Shown: positions 1 to 13,379, counted from the first letter of the stretch. The stretch: DNA of 64,000 nt from Odontocerum albicorne (GCA_949825065.1 OX463855.1:42112093-42176092), one strand, 5' to 3'. Made by a program: numbers and translations. Notes: a model not told the origin generated them from the letters alone.

Positions 1-151
1 TAGTTATTTGAGGGTTTTTAATATCGCTGATCAATAATAAGTAAGTATTAATATGAAATCAAACAAAAAAAATTAGACTTAACTTGATAGTGTCTTATAT
101 ATTGAGACTTAAAGACGCAAAAAATTTTCGACTCACAAAACACTTTATTTT

Positions 152-302
152 TAGTTATTTGAAGGTTTTTAATATCGCTGATCAATAATCAGTAAGTATT
201 AATATGAAATCAAATAAAAAAAAATTGACTAAACTTGATAGTGTCTTATATATTGAGACTTAAAGACGCAAAAAATTTTCGACTCACAAAACACTTTATT
301 TT
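152..302 (+). repeat. Reference satellite monomer, class B (151 bp)
   Basis: A representative of the second major class. It differs from class A by GAAGG for GAGGG in the left part, AAATAAAA for AAACAAAA, TTGACTAAACTTGATAGTGTC for TTGACGAAACTTGATAGTTTC, and GACTTAAAGACGC for GACTAATTGGCGC. The changes are linked, so the class behaves as a unit, although some monomers elsewhere combine halves of the two classes. The GAAACT/AGTTTC dyad of class A is reduced to ACT/AGT here. A and B copies are interspersed without strict alternation. Confidence 0.9.
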
Positions 303-453
303 TAGTTATTTGAGGGTTTTTAATATCGCTGATCAATAATCAGTAAGTATTAATATGAAATCAAACAAAAAAAAATTGACGAAACTTGATAGTTTCTTAT
401 ATATTGAGACTAATTGGCGCAAAAAATTTTCGACTCACAAAACACTTTATTTT
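303..453 (+). repeat. Reference satellite monomer, class A (151 bp)
   Basis: A typical copy used here as a reference. It is 151 bp with 38 G/C bases (25%). Three parts can be seen: a near-invariant left part (TAGTTATTTGAGGG through ATGAAATCAAAC); a variable middle (nine-A tract, TTGACGAAACTTGATAGTTTC, TATATATTGAGACTAATTGGCGC); and a near-invariant right part (TTTTCGACTCACAAAACAC through TTTATTTTT). It holds two perfect short dyads, CTGAT-CAATA-ATCAG at 329-343 and GAAACT-TGAT-AGTTTC at 381-396. The start of the unit is an arbitrary choice of phase. The length is close to one nucleosome core, as in many animal satellites. Confidence 0.95.
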
Positions 454-3400
454 TAGTTATTTGAGGGTTTTTAATATCGCTGATCAATAATCAGTAAGTA
501 TTTATATGAAATCAAACAAAAAAAAATTGACAAAACTTGATAGTTTCTTATATATTGAGACTAATTGGCGCAAAACATTTTCGACTCACAAAACACTTTA
601 TTTTTAGTTATTTGAGGGTTTTTAATATCGCTGATCAATAATCAGTAAGTATTAATATGAAATCAAACAAAAAAAAATTGACGAAACTTGATAGTTTCTT
701 ATATATTGAGACTAATTGGCGCAAAAAATTTTCGACTCACAAAACACTTTATTTTTAGTTATTTGAGGGTTTTTAATATCGCTGATCAATAATCAGTAAG
801 TATTAATATGAAATCAAACAAAAAAAAAATTACAAAACTTGATAGTGTCTTATATATTGAGACTTAAAGACGCAAAAAATTTTCGACTCACAAAACACTT
901 TATTTTTAGTTATTTGAGGGTTTTTAATATCGCTGATCAATAATCAGTAAGTATTAATATGAAATCAAACAAAAAAAAATTGACGAAACTTGATAGTTTC
1001 TTATATATTGAGACTAATTGGCGCAAAAAATTTTCGACTCACAAAACACTTTATTTTTAGTTATTTGAGGGTTTTTAATATCGCTGATCAATAATCAGAA
1101 AGTATTAATATGAAATCAAACAAAAAAAAATTGACTAAACTTGATAGTGTCTTATATATTGAGACTTAAAGACGCAAAAAATTTTCGACTCACAAAACAC
1201 TTTATTTTTAGGAATTTGAGGGTTTTTAATATCGCTGATCAATAATCAGTAAGTATTAATATGAAATCAAACAAAAAAAAATTGACAAAACTTGATAGTT
1301 TCTTATATATTGAGACTAATTGGCGCAAAAAATTTTCGACTCACAAAACACTTTATTTTTAGTTATTTGAGGGTTTTTAATATCGCTGATCAATAATCAG
1401 TAAGTATTAATATGAAATCAAACAAAAAAAAATTGACGAAACTTGATAGTTTCTTATATATTGAGACTTATTGGCGCAAAAAATTTTCGACTCACAAAAC
1501 ACTTTATTTTTAGTTATTTGAGGGTTTTTAATATCGCTGATCAATAATCAGTAAGTATAAATATGAAATCAAACAAAAAAAAATTGACAAAACTTGATAG
1601 TTTCTTATATATTGAGACTAATTGGCGCAAAACATTTTCGACTCACAAAACACTTTATTTTTAGTTATTTGAGGGTTTTTAATATCGCTGATCAATAATC
1701 AGTAAGTATTAATATGAAATCAAACAAAAAAAAATTGACGAAACTTGATAGTTTCTTATATATTGAGACTAATTGGCGCAAAAAATTTTCGACTCACAAA
1801 ACACTTTATTTTTAGTTATTTGAGGGTTTTTAATATCGCTGATCAATAATCAGTAAGTATTAATATGAAATCAAACAAAAAAAAATTTACAAAACTTGAT
1901 AGTGTCTTATATATTGAGACTTAAATACGCAAAAAATTTTCGACTCACAAAACACTTTATTTTTAGTTATTTGAAGGTTTTTAATATCGCTGATCAATAA
2001 TCAGTAAGTATAAATATGAAATCAAACAAAAAAAAATTGACAAAACTTGATAGTTTCTTATATATTGAGACTAATTGGCGCAAAAAATTTTCGACTCACA
2101 AAACATTTTATTTTTAGTTATTTGAGGGTTTTTAATATCGCTGATCAATAATCAGTAAGTATTAATATGAAATCAAACAAACTTGATAGTTTCTTATATA
2201 TTGAGACTTATTGGCGCAAAAAATTTTAGACTCACAAAACACTTTATTTTTAGTTATTTGAGGGTTTTTAATATCGCTGATCAATAATCAGTAAGTATAA
2301 ATATGAAATCAAACAAAAAAAAATTGACAAAACTTGATAGTTTCTTATATATTGAGACTAATTGGCGCAAAAAATTTTCGACTCACAAAACACTTTATTT
2401 TTAGTTATTTGAGGGTTTTTAATATCGCTGATCAATAATCAGAAAGTATTAATATGAAATCAAACAAAAAAAAATTGACAAAACTTGATAGTTTCTTATA
2501 TATTGAGACTAATTGGCGCAAAATATTTTCGACTCACAAAACACTTTATTTTTAGTTATTTGAGGGTTTTTAATATCGCTGATCGATAATCAGTAAGTAT
2601 TAATATGAAATCAAACAAAAAAAAATTGACGAAACTTGATAGTTTCTTATATATTGAGACTAATTGGCGCAAAAAATTTTCGACTCACAAAACATTTTAT
2701 TTTTAGTTATTTGAGGGTTTTTAATATCGCTGATCAATAATCAGTAAGTATTAATATGAAATCAAACAAACTTGATAGTTTCTTATATATTGAGACTTAT
2801 TGGCGCAAAAAATTTTAGACTCACAAAACACTTTATTTTTAGTTATTTGAGGGTTTTTAATATCGCTGATCAATAATCAGTAAGTATAAATATGAAATCA
2901 AACAAAAAAAAATTGACAAAACTTGATAGTTTCTTATATATTGAGACTAATTGGCGCAAAACATTTTCGACTCACAAAACACTTTATTTTTAGTTATTTG
3001 AGGGTTTTTAATATCGCTGATCAATAATCAGTAAGTATTAATATGAAATCAAACAAAAAAAAATTGACGAAACTTGATAGTTTCTTATATATTGAGACTA
3101 ATTGGCGCAAAAAATTTTCGACTCACAAAACACTTTATTTTTAGTTATTTGAGGGTTTTTAATATCGCTGATCAATAATCAGTAAGTATTAATATGAAAT
3201 CAAACAAAAAAAAAATTACAAAACTTGATAGTGTCTTATATATTGAGACTTAACGACGCAAAAAATTTTCGACTCACAAAACACTTTATTTTTAGTTATT
3301 TGAGGGTTTTTAATATCGCTGATCAATAATCAGTAAGTATTAATATGAAATCAAACAAAAAAAAATTGACGAAACTTGATAGTTTCTTATATATTGAGAC

Positions 3401-4396
3401 TAATTGGCGCAAAAAATTTTCGACTCACAAAACACTTTATTTTTAGTTATTTGAGGGTTTTTAATATCGCTGATCAATAATCAGAAAGTATTAATATGAA
3501 ATCAAACAAAAAAAAATTGACTAAACTTGATAGTGTCTTATATATTGAGACTTAAAGACGCAAAAAATTTTCGACTCACAAAACACTTTATTTTTAGGAA
3601 TTTGAGGGTTTTTAATATCGCTGATCAATAATCAGTAAGTATTAATATGAAATCAAACAAAAAAAAATTGACAAAACTTGATAGTTTCTTATATATTGAG
3701 ACTAATTGGCGCAAAAAATTTTCGACTCACAAAACACTTTATTTTTAGTTATTTGAGGGTTTTTAATATCGCTGATCAATAATCAGTAAGTATTAATATG
3801 AAATCAAACAAAAAAAAATTGACGAAACTTGATAGTTTCTTATATATTGAGACTTATTGGCGCAAAAAATTTTAGACTCACAAAACACTTTATTTTTAGT
3901 TATTTGAGGGTTTTTAATATCGCTGATCAATAATCAGTAAGTATAAATATGAAATCAAACAAAAAAAAATTGACAAAACTTGATAGTTTCTTATATATTG
4001 AGACTAATTGGCGCAAAACATTTTCGACTCACAAAACACTTTATTTTTAGTTATTTGAGGGTTTTTAATATCGCTGATCAATAATCAGTAAGTATTAATA
4101 TGAAATCAAACAAAAAAAAATTGACGAAACTTGATAGTTTCTTATATATTGAGACTAATTGGCGCAAAAAATTTTCGACTCACAAAACACTTTATTTTTA
4201 GTTATTTGAGGGTTTTTAATATCGCTGATCAATAATCAGTAAGTATTAATATGAAATCAAACAAAAAAAAATTTACAAAACTTGATAGTGTCTTATATAT
4301 TGAGACTTAAATACGCAAAAAATTTTCGACTCACAAAACACTTTATTTTTAGTTATTTGAAGGTTTTTAATATCGCTGATCAATAATCAGTAAGTA
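440..4396 (+). repeat. Higher-order repeat, 2386-bp (16-mer) offset
   Basis: About 1.57 kb at 440-2010 is repeated at about 2826-4396 at a constant offset of 2386 bp. Anchors are CAAAACATTTTCG at 571 and 2957, AGGAATTTGAGGG at 1209 and 3595, and TTAAATACGC at 1921 and 4307. The offset equals 16 x 151 minus 30, which is fully explained by the two 136-bp monomers lying between (near 2174 and 2763). AGGAATTTGAGGG appears a third time near 4803, 1208 bp (8 monomers) further on. Boundaries are approximate, set where linked variants stop matching. Confidence 0.85.
2100..2824 (+). repeat. Pair of 136-bp deleted monomers
   Basis: Two monomers, with junctions near 2174 and 2763, read ATCAAACAAACTTGATAG. 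They lack the 15 bp (most of the A-tract plus TTGACAAA or its equivalent) that normally separates CAAA from ACTTGATAG. The deletion ends fall in repeated CAAA words, consistent with slippage. The two copies are 589 bp apart, which is three normal monomers plus one short one. They share GACTTATTGGCGC and TTTTAGACTCAC downstream, so they are copies of one deletion event. Confidence 0.85.
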
Positions 4397-5784
4397 TTAA
4401 TATGAAATCAAACAAAAAAAAAATTACAAAACTTGATAGTGTCTTATATATTGAGACTTAAAGACGCAAAAAATTTTCGACTCACAAAACACTTTATTTT
4501 TAGTTATTTGAGGGTTTTTAATATCGCTGATCAATAATCAGTAAGTATTAATATGAAATCAAACAAAAAAAAATTGACGAAACTTGATAGTTTCTTATAT
4601 ATTGAGACTAATTGGCGCAAAAAATTTTCGACTCACAAAACACTTTATTTTTAGTTATTTGAGGGTTTTTAATATCGCTGATCAATAATCAGAAAGTATT
4701 AATATGAAATCAAACAAAAAAAAATTGACTAAACTTGATAGTGTCTTATATATTGAGACTTAAAGACGCAAAAAATTTTCGACTCACAAAACACTTTATT
4801 TTTAGGAATTTGAGGGTTTTTAATATCGCTGATCAATAATCAGTAAGTATTAATATGAAATCAAACAAAAAAAAATTGACAAAACTTGATAGTTTCTTAT
4901 ATATTGAGACTAATTGGCGCCAAATATTTTCGACTCACAAAACACTTTATTTTTAGTTATTTGAGGGTTTTTAATATCGCTGATCGATAATCAGTAAGTA
5001 TTAATATGAAATCAAACAAAAAAAAAATTACAAAACTTGATAGTGTCTTATATATTGAGACTTAAAGACGCAAAAAATTTTCGACTCACAAAACACTTTA
5101 TTTTTAGGTATTTGAGGGTTTTTAATATCGCTGATCAATAATCAGTAAGTATTAATATGAAATCAAACAAAAAAAAATTGACAAAACTTGATAGTTTCTT
5201 ATATATTGAGACTAATTGGCGCAAAACATTTTCGACTCACAAAACACTTTATTTTTAGTTATTTGAGGGTTTTTAATATCGCTGATCAATAATCAGTAAG
5301 TATTAATATGAAATCAAACAAAAAAAAATTGACGAAACTTGATAGTTTCTTATATATTGAGACTAATTGGCGCAAAAAATTTTTGGCTCACAAAACACTT
5401 TATTTTTAGTTATTTGAGGGTTTTTAATATCGCTGATCAATAATCAGTAAGTATTAATATGAAATCAAACAAAAAAAAATTTACAAAACTTGATAGTGTC
5501 TTATATATTGAGACTTAAAGACGCAAAAAATTTTCGATTCACAAAACACTTTATTTTTAGTTATTTGAGGGTTTTAATATCGCTGATCAATAATCAGTAA
5601 GTATTAATATGAAATCAAACAAAAAAAAATTGACGAAACTTGATAGTTTCTTATATATTGAGACTAATTGGCGCAAAAAATTTTCGACTCACAAAACACT
5701 TTATTTTTAGTTATTTGAGGGTTTTTAATATCGCTGATCAATAATCAGTAAGTATAAATATGAAATCAAACAAAAAAAAATTGA

Positions 5785-6584
5785 CAAAACTTGATAGTTT
5801 CTTATATATTGAGACTAATTGGCGCAAAACATTTTCGACTCACAAAACACTTTATTTTTAGTTATTTGAGGGTTTTTAATATCGCTGATCAATAATCAGT
5901 AAGTATTAATATGAAATCAAACAAAAAAAATTTGACTAAACTTGATAGTGTCTTATATATTGAGACTTAAAGACGCCAAAAATTTTCGACTCACAAAACA
6001 TTTTATTTTTAGTTATTTGAGGGTTTTTAATATCGCTGATCAATAATCAGTAAGTATTAATATGAAATCAAACAAAAAAAAATTGACGAAACTTGATAGT
6101 TTCTTATATATTGAGACTAATTGGCGCAAAAAATTTTCGTTTCACAAAACACTTTATTTTTAGTTATTTGAGGGTTTTTAATATCGCTGATCAATAATCA
6201 GTAAGTATAAATATGAAATCAAACAAAAAAAAATTGACGAAACTTGATAGTTTCTTATATATTGAGACTAATTGGCGCAAAAAATTTTCGTTTCACAAAA
6301 CACTTAATTTTTAGTTATTTGAGGGTTTTTAATATCGCTGATCAATAATCAGTAAGTATAAATATGAAATCAAACAAAAAAAATTGAATAAACTTCATAG
6401 TGTCTTATACATGACGCCAAAAGTTTTCGACTATATTTTCGACTATATTGAGTCTTATATATTGAGACTTAAAGACGCAAAAAATTTTCGACTCACAAAA
6501 CACTTTATTTTTAGTTATTTGAGGGTTTTTAATATCGCTGATCAATAATCAGTAAGTATTAATATGAAATCAAACAAAAAAAAA
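5785..6584 (+). repeat. ~800-bp block with aberrant monomer, copy 1
   Basis: The block contains a class with GAATAAACTTCATAGTG and TTATACATGACGCCAAAAG at 6391-6420, followed by an internal duplication (TTTTCGACTATA twice, then TTGAGTCTTATATATTGAG). The same aberrant sequence occurs at 13986-14060, and the linked flanking variants also match at a constant offset of 7595 bp. The internal duplication therefore arose once and was copied within the array. Ends are approximate. Confidence 0.85.
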
Positions 6585-9391
6585 TTGACGAAACTTGATA
6601 GTTTCTTATATATTGAGACTTATTGGCGCAAAAAATTTTCGACTCACAAAACACTTTATTTTTAGTTATTTGACGGTTTTTAATATCGCTGATCAATAAT
6701 CAGTAAGTATTAATATGAAATCAAACAAAAAAAAATTGACTTAACTTGATAGTGTCTTATATATTGAGACTTAAAGACGCAAAAAATTTTCGACTCACAA
6801 AACACTTTATTTTTAGTTATTTGAAGGTTTTTAATATCGCTGATAAATAATCAGTAAGTATTAATATGAAATCAAACAAAAAAAATTGAATAAACTTGAT
6901 AGTGTCTTGTATATTGCGACTTAAAGACGCAAAAAATTTTCGACTTACAAAACACTTTATTTTTAGTTATTTGAGGGTTTTTGATATCGCTGATCAATAA
7001 TCAGTAAGTATTAATATGAAATCAAACAAAAAAAAATTGACGAAACTTGATAGTTTCTTATATATTGAGACTAATTGGCGCAAAAAAATTTCGACTCACA
7101 AAACACTGTATTTTTAGTTATTTGAGGGTTTTTAATATCGCTGATCAATAATAAGTAAGTATTAATATGAAATCAAACAAAAAAAATTAGACTTAACTTG
7201 ATAGTGTCTTATATATTGAGACTTAAAGACGCAAAAAATTTTCGACTCACAAAACACTTTATTTTTAGTTATTTGAAGGTTTTTAATATCGCTGATCAAT
7301 AATCAGTAAGTATTAATATGAAATCAAATAAAAAAAAATTGACTAAACTTGATAGTGTCTTATATATTGAGACTTAAAGACGCAAAAAATTTTCGACTCA
7401 CAAAACACTTTATTTTTAGTTATTTGAGGGTTTTTAATATCGCTGATCAATAATCAGTAAGTATTAATATGAAATCAAACAAAAAAAAATTGACGAAACT
7501 TGATAGTTTCTTATATATTGAGACTAATTGGCGCAAAAAATTTTCGACTCACAAAACACTTTATTTTTAGTTATTTGAGGGTTTTTAATATCGCTGATCA
7601 ATAATCAGTAAGTATTAATATGAAATCAAACAAAAAAAAATTGACGAAACTTGATAGTTTCTTATATATTGAGACTTATTGGCGCAAAAAATTTTAGACT
7701 CACAAAACACTTTATTTTTAGTTATTTGAGGGTTTTTAATATCGCTGATCAATAATCAGTAAGTATTAATATGAAATCAAATAAAAAAAAATTGACTAAA
7801 CTTGATAGTGTCTTATATATTGAGACTTAAAGACGCAAAAAATTTTCGACTCACAAAACACTTTATTTTTAGTTATTTGAGGGTTTTTAATATCGCTGAT
7901 CAATAATCAGTAAGTATTAATATGAAATCAAACAAAAAAAAATTGACGAAACTTGATAGTTTCTTATATATTGAGACTAATTGGCGCAAAAAATTTTCGA
8001 CTCACAAAACACTTTATTTTTAGTTATTTGAGGGTTTTTAATATCGCTGATCGATAATCAGTAAGTATTAATATGAAATCAAACAAAAAAAAATTGACGA
8101 AACTTGATAGTTTCTTATATATTGAGACTAATTGGCGCAAAAAATTTTCGACTCACAAAACATTTTATTTTTAGTTATTTGAGGGTTTTTAATATCGCTG
8201 ATCAATAATCAGTAAGTATTAATATGAAATCAAACAAAAAAAAATTGACTAAACTTGATAGTGTCTTATATATTGAGACTTAAAGACGCAAAAAATTTTC
8301 GACTCACAAAACACTTTATTTTTAGGTATTTGAGGGTTTTTAATATCGCTGATCAATAATCAGTAAGTATTAATATGAAATCAAACAAAAAAAAATTGAC
8401 AAAACTTGATAGTTTCTTATATATTGAGACTAATTGGCGCAAAACATTTTCGACTCACAAAACACTTTATTTTTAGTTATTTGAGGGTTTTTAATATCGC
8501 TGATCAATAATCAGTAAGTATTAATATGAAATCAAACAAAAAAAAATTGACGAAACTTGATAGTTTCTTATATATTGAGACTAATTGGCGCAAAAAATTT
8601 TCGGCTCACAAAACACTTTATTTTTAGTTATTTGAGGGTTTTTAATATCGCTGATCAATAATCAGTAAGTATTAATATGAAATCAAACAAAAAAAAATTT
8701 ACAAAACTTGATAGTGTCTTATATATTGAGACTTAAAGACGCAAAAAATTTTCGATTCACAAAACACTTTATTTTTAGTTATTTGAGGGTTTTTAATATC
8801 GCTGATCAATAATCAGTAAGTATTAATATGAAATCAAACAAAAAAAAATTGACGAAACTTGATAGTTTCTTATATATTGAGACTTATTGGCGCAAAAAAT
8901 TTTCGACTCACAAAACACTTTATTTTTAGTTATTTGAGGGTTTTTAATATCGCTGATCAATAATCAGTAAGTATAAATATGAAATCAAACAAAAAAAAAT
9001 TGACAAAACTTGATAGTTTCTTATATATTGAGACTAATTGGCGCAAAACATTTTCGACTCACAAAACACTTTATTTTTAGTTATTTGAGGGTTTTTAATA
9101 TCGCTGATCAATAATCAGTAAGTATTAATATGAAATCAAACAAAAAAAAATTGACGAAATTTGATAGTTTCTTATATATTGAGACTAATTGGCGCAAAAA
9201 ATTTTCGACTCACAAAACACTTTATTTTTAGTTATTTGAGGGTTTTTAATATCGCTGATCAATAATCAGTAAGTATTAATATGAAATCAAACAAAAAAAA
9301 ATTGACGAAACTTGATAGTTTCTTATATATTGAGACTAATTGGCGCAAAAAATTTTCGACTCACAAAACACTTTATTTTTAGTTATTTGAG

Positions 9392-10503
9392 GGTTTTTAA
9401 TATCGCTGATCAATAATCAGTAAGTATTAATATGAAATCAAACAAAAAAAAATTGACGAAACCTGAAAGTTTCCTATATATTTAGACTTAAAGACGCAAA
9501 AAATTTTCGACTCACAAAACACTTTATTTTTAGTTATTTGAGGGGTTTTAATATCGCTGATCAATAATCAGTAAGTATTAATATGAAATCAAACAAAAAA
9601 AAAATTGACTAAACTTGATTGTGTCTTATATATTGAGACTTAAAGACGCAAAAAATTTTCGACTACCAAAACACTTTATTTTTAGTTATTTGAGGGATTT
9701 TAATATCGCTGATCAATAATCAGTAAGTATTAATATGAAATCAAACAAAAAAAATTTGACTAAACTTGATAGTGTCATATATTGAGACTTAAAGACGCAA
9801 AAAATTTTCGACTCACAAAATACTTTATTTTTAGTTATTTGAGGGTTTTTAATATCGCTGATCAATAATCAGTAAGTATTAATATGAAATCAAACAAAAA
9901 AAAAATTGACTAAACTTGATTGTGTCTTATATATTGAGACTTAAAGACGCAAAAAATTTTCGACTACCAAAACACTTTATTTTTAGTTATTTGAGGGATT
10001 TTAATATCGCTGATCAATAATCAGTAAGTATTAATATGAAATCAAACAAAAAAAAATTGACGAAACCTGAAAGTTTCCTATATATTTAGACTTAAAGACG
10101 CAAAAAATTTTCGACTCACAAAACACTTTATTTTTAGTTATTTGAGGGGTTTTAATATCGCTGATCAATAATCAGTAAGTATTAATATGAAATCAAACAA
10201 AAAAAAAATTGACTAAACTTGATTGTGTCTTATATATTGAGACTTAAAGACGCAAAAAATTTTCGACTACCAAAACACTTTATTTTTAGTTATTTGAGGG
10301 ATTTTAATATCGCTGATCAATAATCAGTAAGTATTAATATGAAATCAAACAAAAAAAATTTGACTAAACTTGATAGTGTCATATATTGAGACTTAAAGAC
10401 GCAAAAAATTTTCGACTCACAAAATACTTTATTTTTAGTTATTTGAGGGTTTTTAATATCGCTGATCAATAATCAGTAAGTATTAATATGAAATCAAACA
10501 AAA
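9392..10503 (+). repeat. 604-bp (4-mer) tandem higher-order repeat
   Basis: About 1.8 copies of a four-monomer unit. GAAACCTGAAAGTTTCCTA lies at about 9458 and 10062, the unusual GACTACCAAAACAC at 9661 and 10265 (with a further one at 9962), and GTGTCATATATTGAG near 9770 and 10375, all 604 bp apart, which is exactly four monomers. Near-identity between copies suggests a recent tandem duplication. Boundaries are where GAGGGTTTT/GAGGGATTT and the linked downstream variants cease to agree. Confidence 0.85.
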
Positions 10504-13379
10504 AAAATTTGACTAAACTTGATAGTGTCTTATATATTGAGACTTAAAGACGCAAAAAATTTTCGACTCACAAAACACTTTATTTTTAGTTACTTGAGGG
10601 TTTTTAATATCGCTGATCAATAATCAGTAAGTATTAATATGAAATCAAACAAAAAAAAATTGACGAAACTTGATAGTTTCTTATATATTGAGACTTAAAG
10701 ACGCAAAAAATTTTCGACTCACAAAACACTTTATTTTTAGTTATTTGAGGGTTTTTAATATCGCTGATCAATAATCAGTAAGTATTAATATGAAATCAAA
10801 CAAAAAAAAATTGACGAAACTTGATAGTTTCTTATATATTGAGACTAATTGGCGCAAAAAATTTTCGACTCACAAAACACTTTATTTTTAGTTATTTGAG
10901 GGTTTTTAATATCGCTGATCAATAATCAGTAAGTATTAATATGAAATCAAACAAAAAAAAATTGACGAAACTTGATAGTTTCTTATATATTGAGACTAAT
11001 TGGCGCAAAAAATTTTCGACTCACAAAACACTTTATTTTTAGTTATTTGAGGGTTTTTAATATCGCTGATCAATAATAAGTAAGTATTAATATGAAATCA
11101 AACAAAAAAAATTTGACTTAACTTGATAGTGTCTTATATATTGAGACTTAAAGACGCAAAAAATTTTCGACTCACAAAACACTTTATTTTTAGTTATTTG
11201 AAGGTTTTTAATATCGCTGATCAATAATCAGTAAGTATTAATATGAAATCAAATAAAAAAAATTGACTAAACTTGATAGTGTCTTATATATTGAGACTTA
11301 AAGACGCAAAAAATTTTCGACTCACAAAACACTTTATTTTTAGTTATTTGAGGGTTTTTAATATCGCTGATAAATAATCAGTAAGTATTAATATGAAATC
11401 AAACAAAAAAAAATTGACGAAACTTGATAGTGTCTTATATATTGAGACTTAAAGACGCAAAAAATTTTCGACTCACAAAACACTTTATTTTTAGTTATTT
11501 GAGGGTTTTTAATATCGCTGATCAATAATCAGTAAGTATTAATATGAAATCAAACAAAAAAAAATTGACGAAACTTGATAGTTTCTTATATATTGAGACT
11601 AATTGGCGCAAAAAATTTTCGACTCACAAAACACTTTATTTTTAGTTATTTGAGGGTTTTTAATATCGCTGATCAATAATCAGTAAGTATTAATATGAAA
11701 TCAAACAAAAAAAATTTGACTTAACTTGATAGTGTCTTATATATTGAGACTTAAAGACGCAAAAAATTTTCGACTCACAAAACACTTTATTTTTAGTTAT
11801 TTGAAGGTTTTTAATATCGCTGATCAATAATCAGTAAGTATTAATATGAAATCAAATAAAAAAAAATTGACTAAACTTGATAGTGTCTTATATATTGAGA
11901 CTTAACGACGCAAAAAGTTTTCGACTCACAAAACACTTTATTTTTAGTTATTTGAGGGTTTTTAATATCGCTGATCAATAATCAGTAAGTATTAATATGA
12001 AATCAAACAAAAAAAAATTGACGAAACTTGATAGTTTCTTATATATTGAGACTAATTGGCGCAAAAAATTTTCGACTCACAAAACACTTTATTTTTAGTT
12101 ATTTGAGGGTTTTTAATATCGCTGATCAATAATCAGTAAGTATTAATATGAAATCAAACAAAAAAAAATTGACGAAACTTGATAGTTTCTTATATATTGA
12201 GACTAATTGGCGCAAAAAATTTTCGACTCACAAAACACTTTATTTTTAGTTATTTGAGGGTTTTTAATATCGCTGATCAATAATCAGTAAGTATTAATAT
12301 GAAATCAAACAAAAAAAAATTGACGAAACTTGATAGTTTCTTATATATTGAGACTAATTGGCGCAAAAAATTTTCGACTCACAAAACACTTTATTTTTAG
12401 TTATTTGAGGGTTTTTAATATCGCTGATCAATAATCAGTAAGTATTAATATGAAATCAAACAAAAAAAAATTGACGAAACTTGAAAGTTTCCAATATATT
12501 GAGACTTAAAGACGCAAAAAATTTTCGACTCACAAAACATTTTATTTTTAGTTATTTGAGGGTTTTTAATATCGCTGATCAATAATCAGTAAGTATTAAT
12601 ATGAAATCAAACAAAAAAAAATTGACGAAACTTGATAGTTTCTTATATATTGAGACTAATTGGCGCAAAAAATTTTCGACTCACAAAACACTTTATTTTT
12701 AGTTATTTGAGGGTTTTAAATATCGCTGATCAATAATCAGTAAGTATTAATATGAAATCAAACAAAAAAAAATTGACTAAACTTGATAGTGTCTTATATA
12801 TTGAGACTTAAAGACGCAAAAAATTTTCGACGCACAAAACACTTTATTTTTAGTTATTTGAGGGTTTTTAATATCGCTGATCAATAATCAGTAAGTAATA
12901 ATATGAAATCAAACAAAAAAAATTTGACTTAACTTGATAGTGTCTTATATATTGAGACTTAAAGACGCAAAAAATTTTCGACTCACAAAACACTTTATTT
13001 TTAGTTATTTGAGGGTTTTTAATATCGCTGATCAATAATCAGTAAGTATTAATATGAAATCAAACAAAAAAAAATTGACGAAACTTGATAGTTTCTTATA
13101 TATTGAGACTAATTGGCGCAAAAAATTTTCGACTCACAAAACACTTTATTTTTAGTTATTTGAGGGTTTTTAATATCGCTGATCAATAATCAGTAAGTAT
13201 TAATATGAAATCAAACAAAAAAAAATTTACAAAACTTGATAGTGTCTTATATATTGAGACTTAAAGACGCAAAAAATTTTCGACTCACAAAACACTTTAT
13301 TTTTAGTTATTTGAGGGTTTTTAATATCGCTGATCAATAATCATAAGTATTAATATGAAATCAAACAAAAAAAAATTGA

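Noticed and set aside
426..444. A CENP-B box-like match in TTTTCGACTCACAAAAC (and the TTTTCGTTTCAC variant).
   Set aside because: Only the TTCG half and one central A fit the mammalian pattern. The essential CGGG half is absent, and CENP-B boxes are not established for such hosts.
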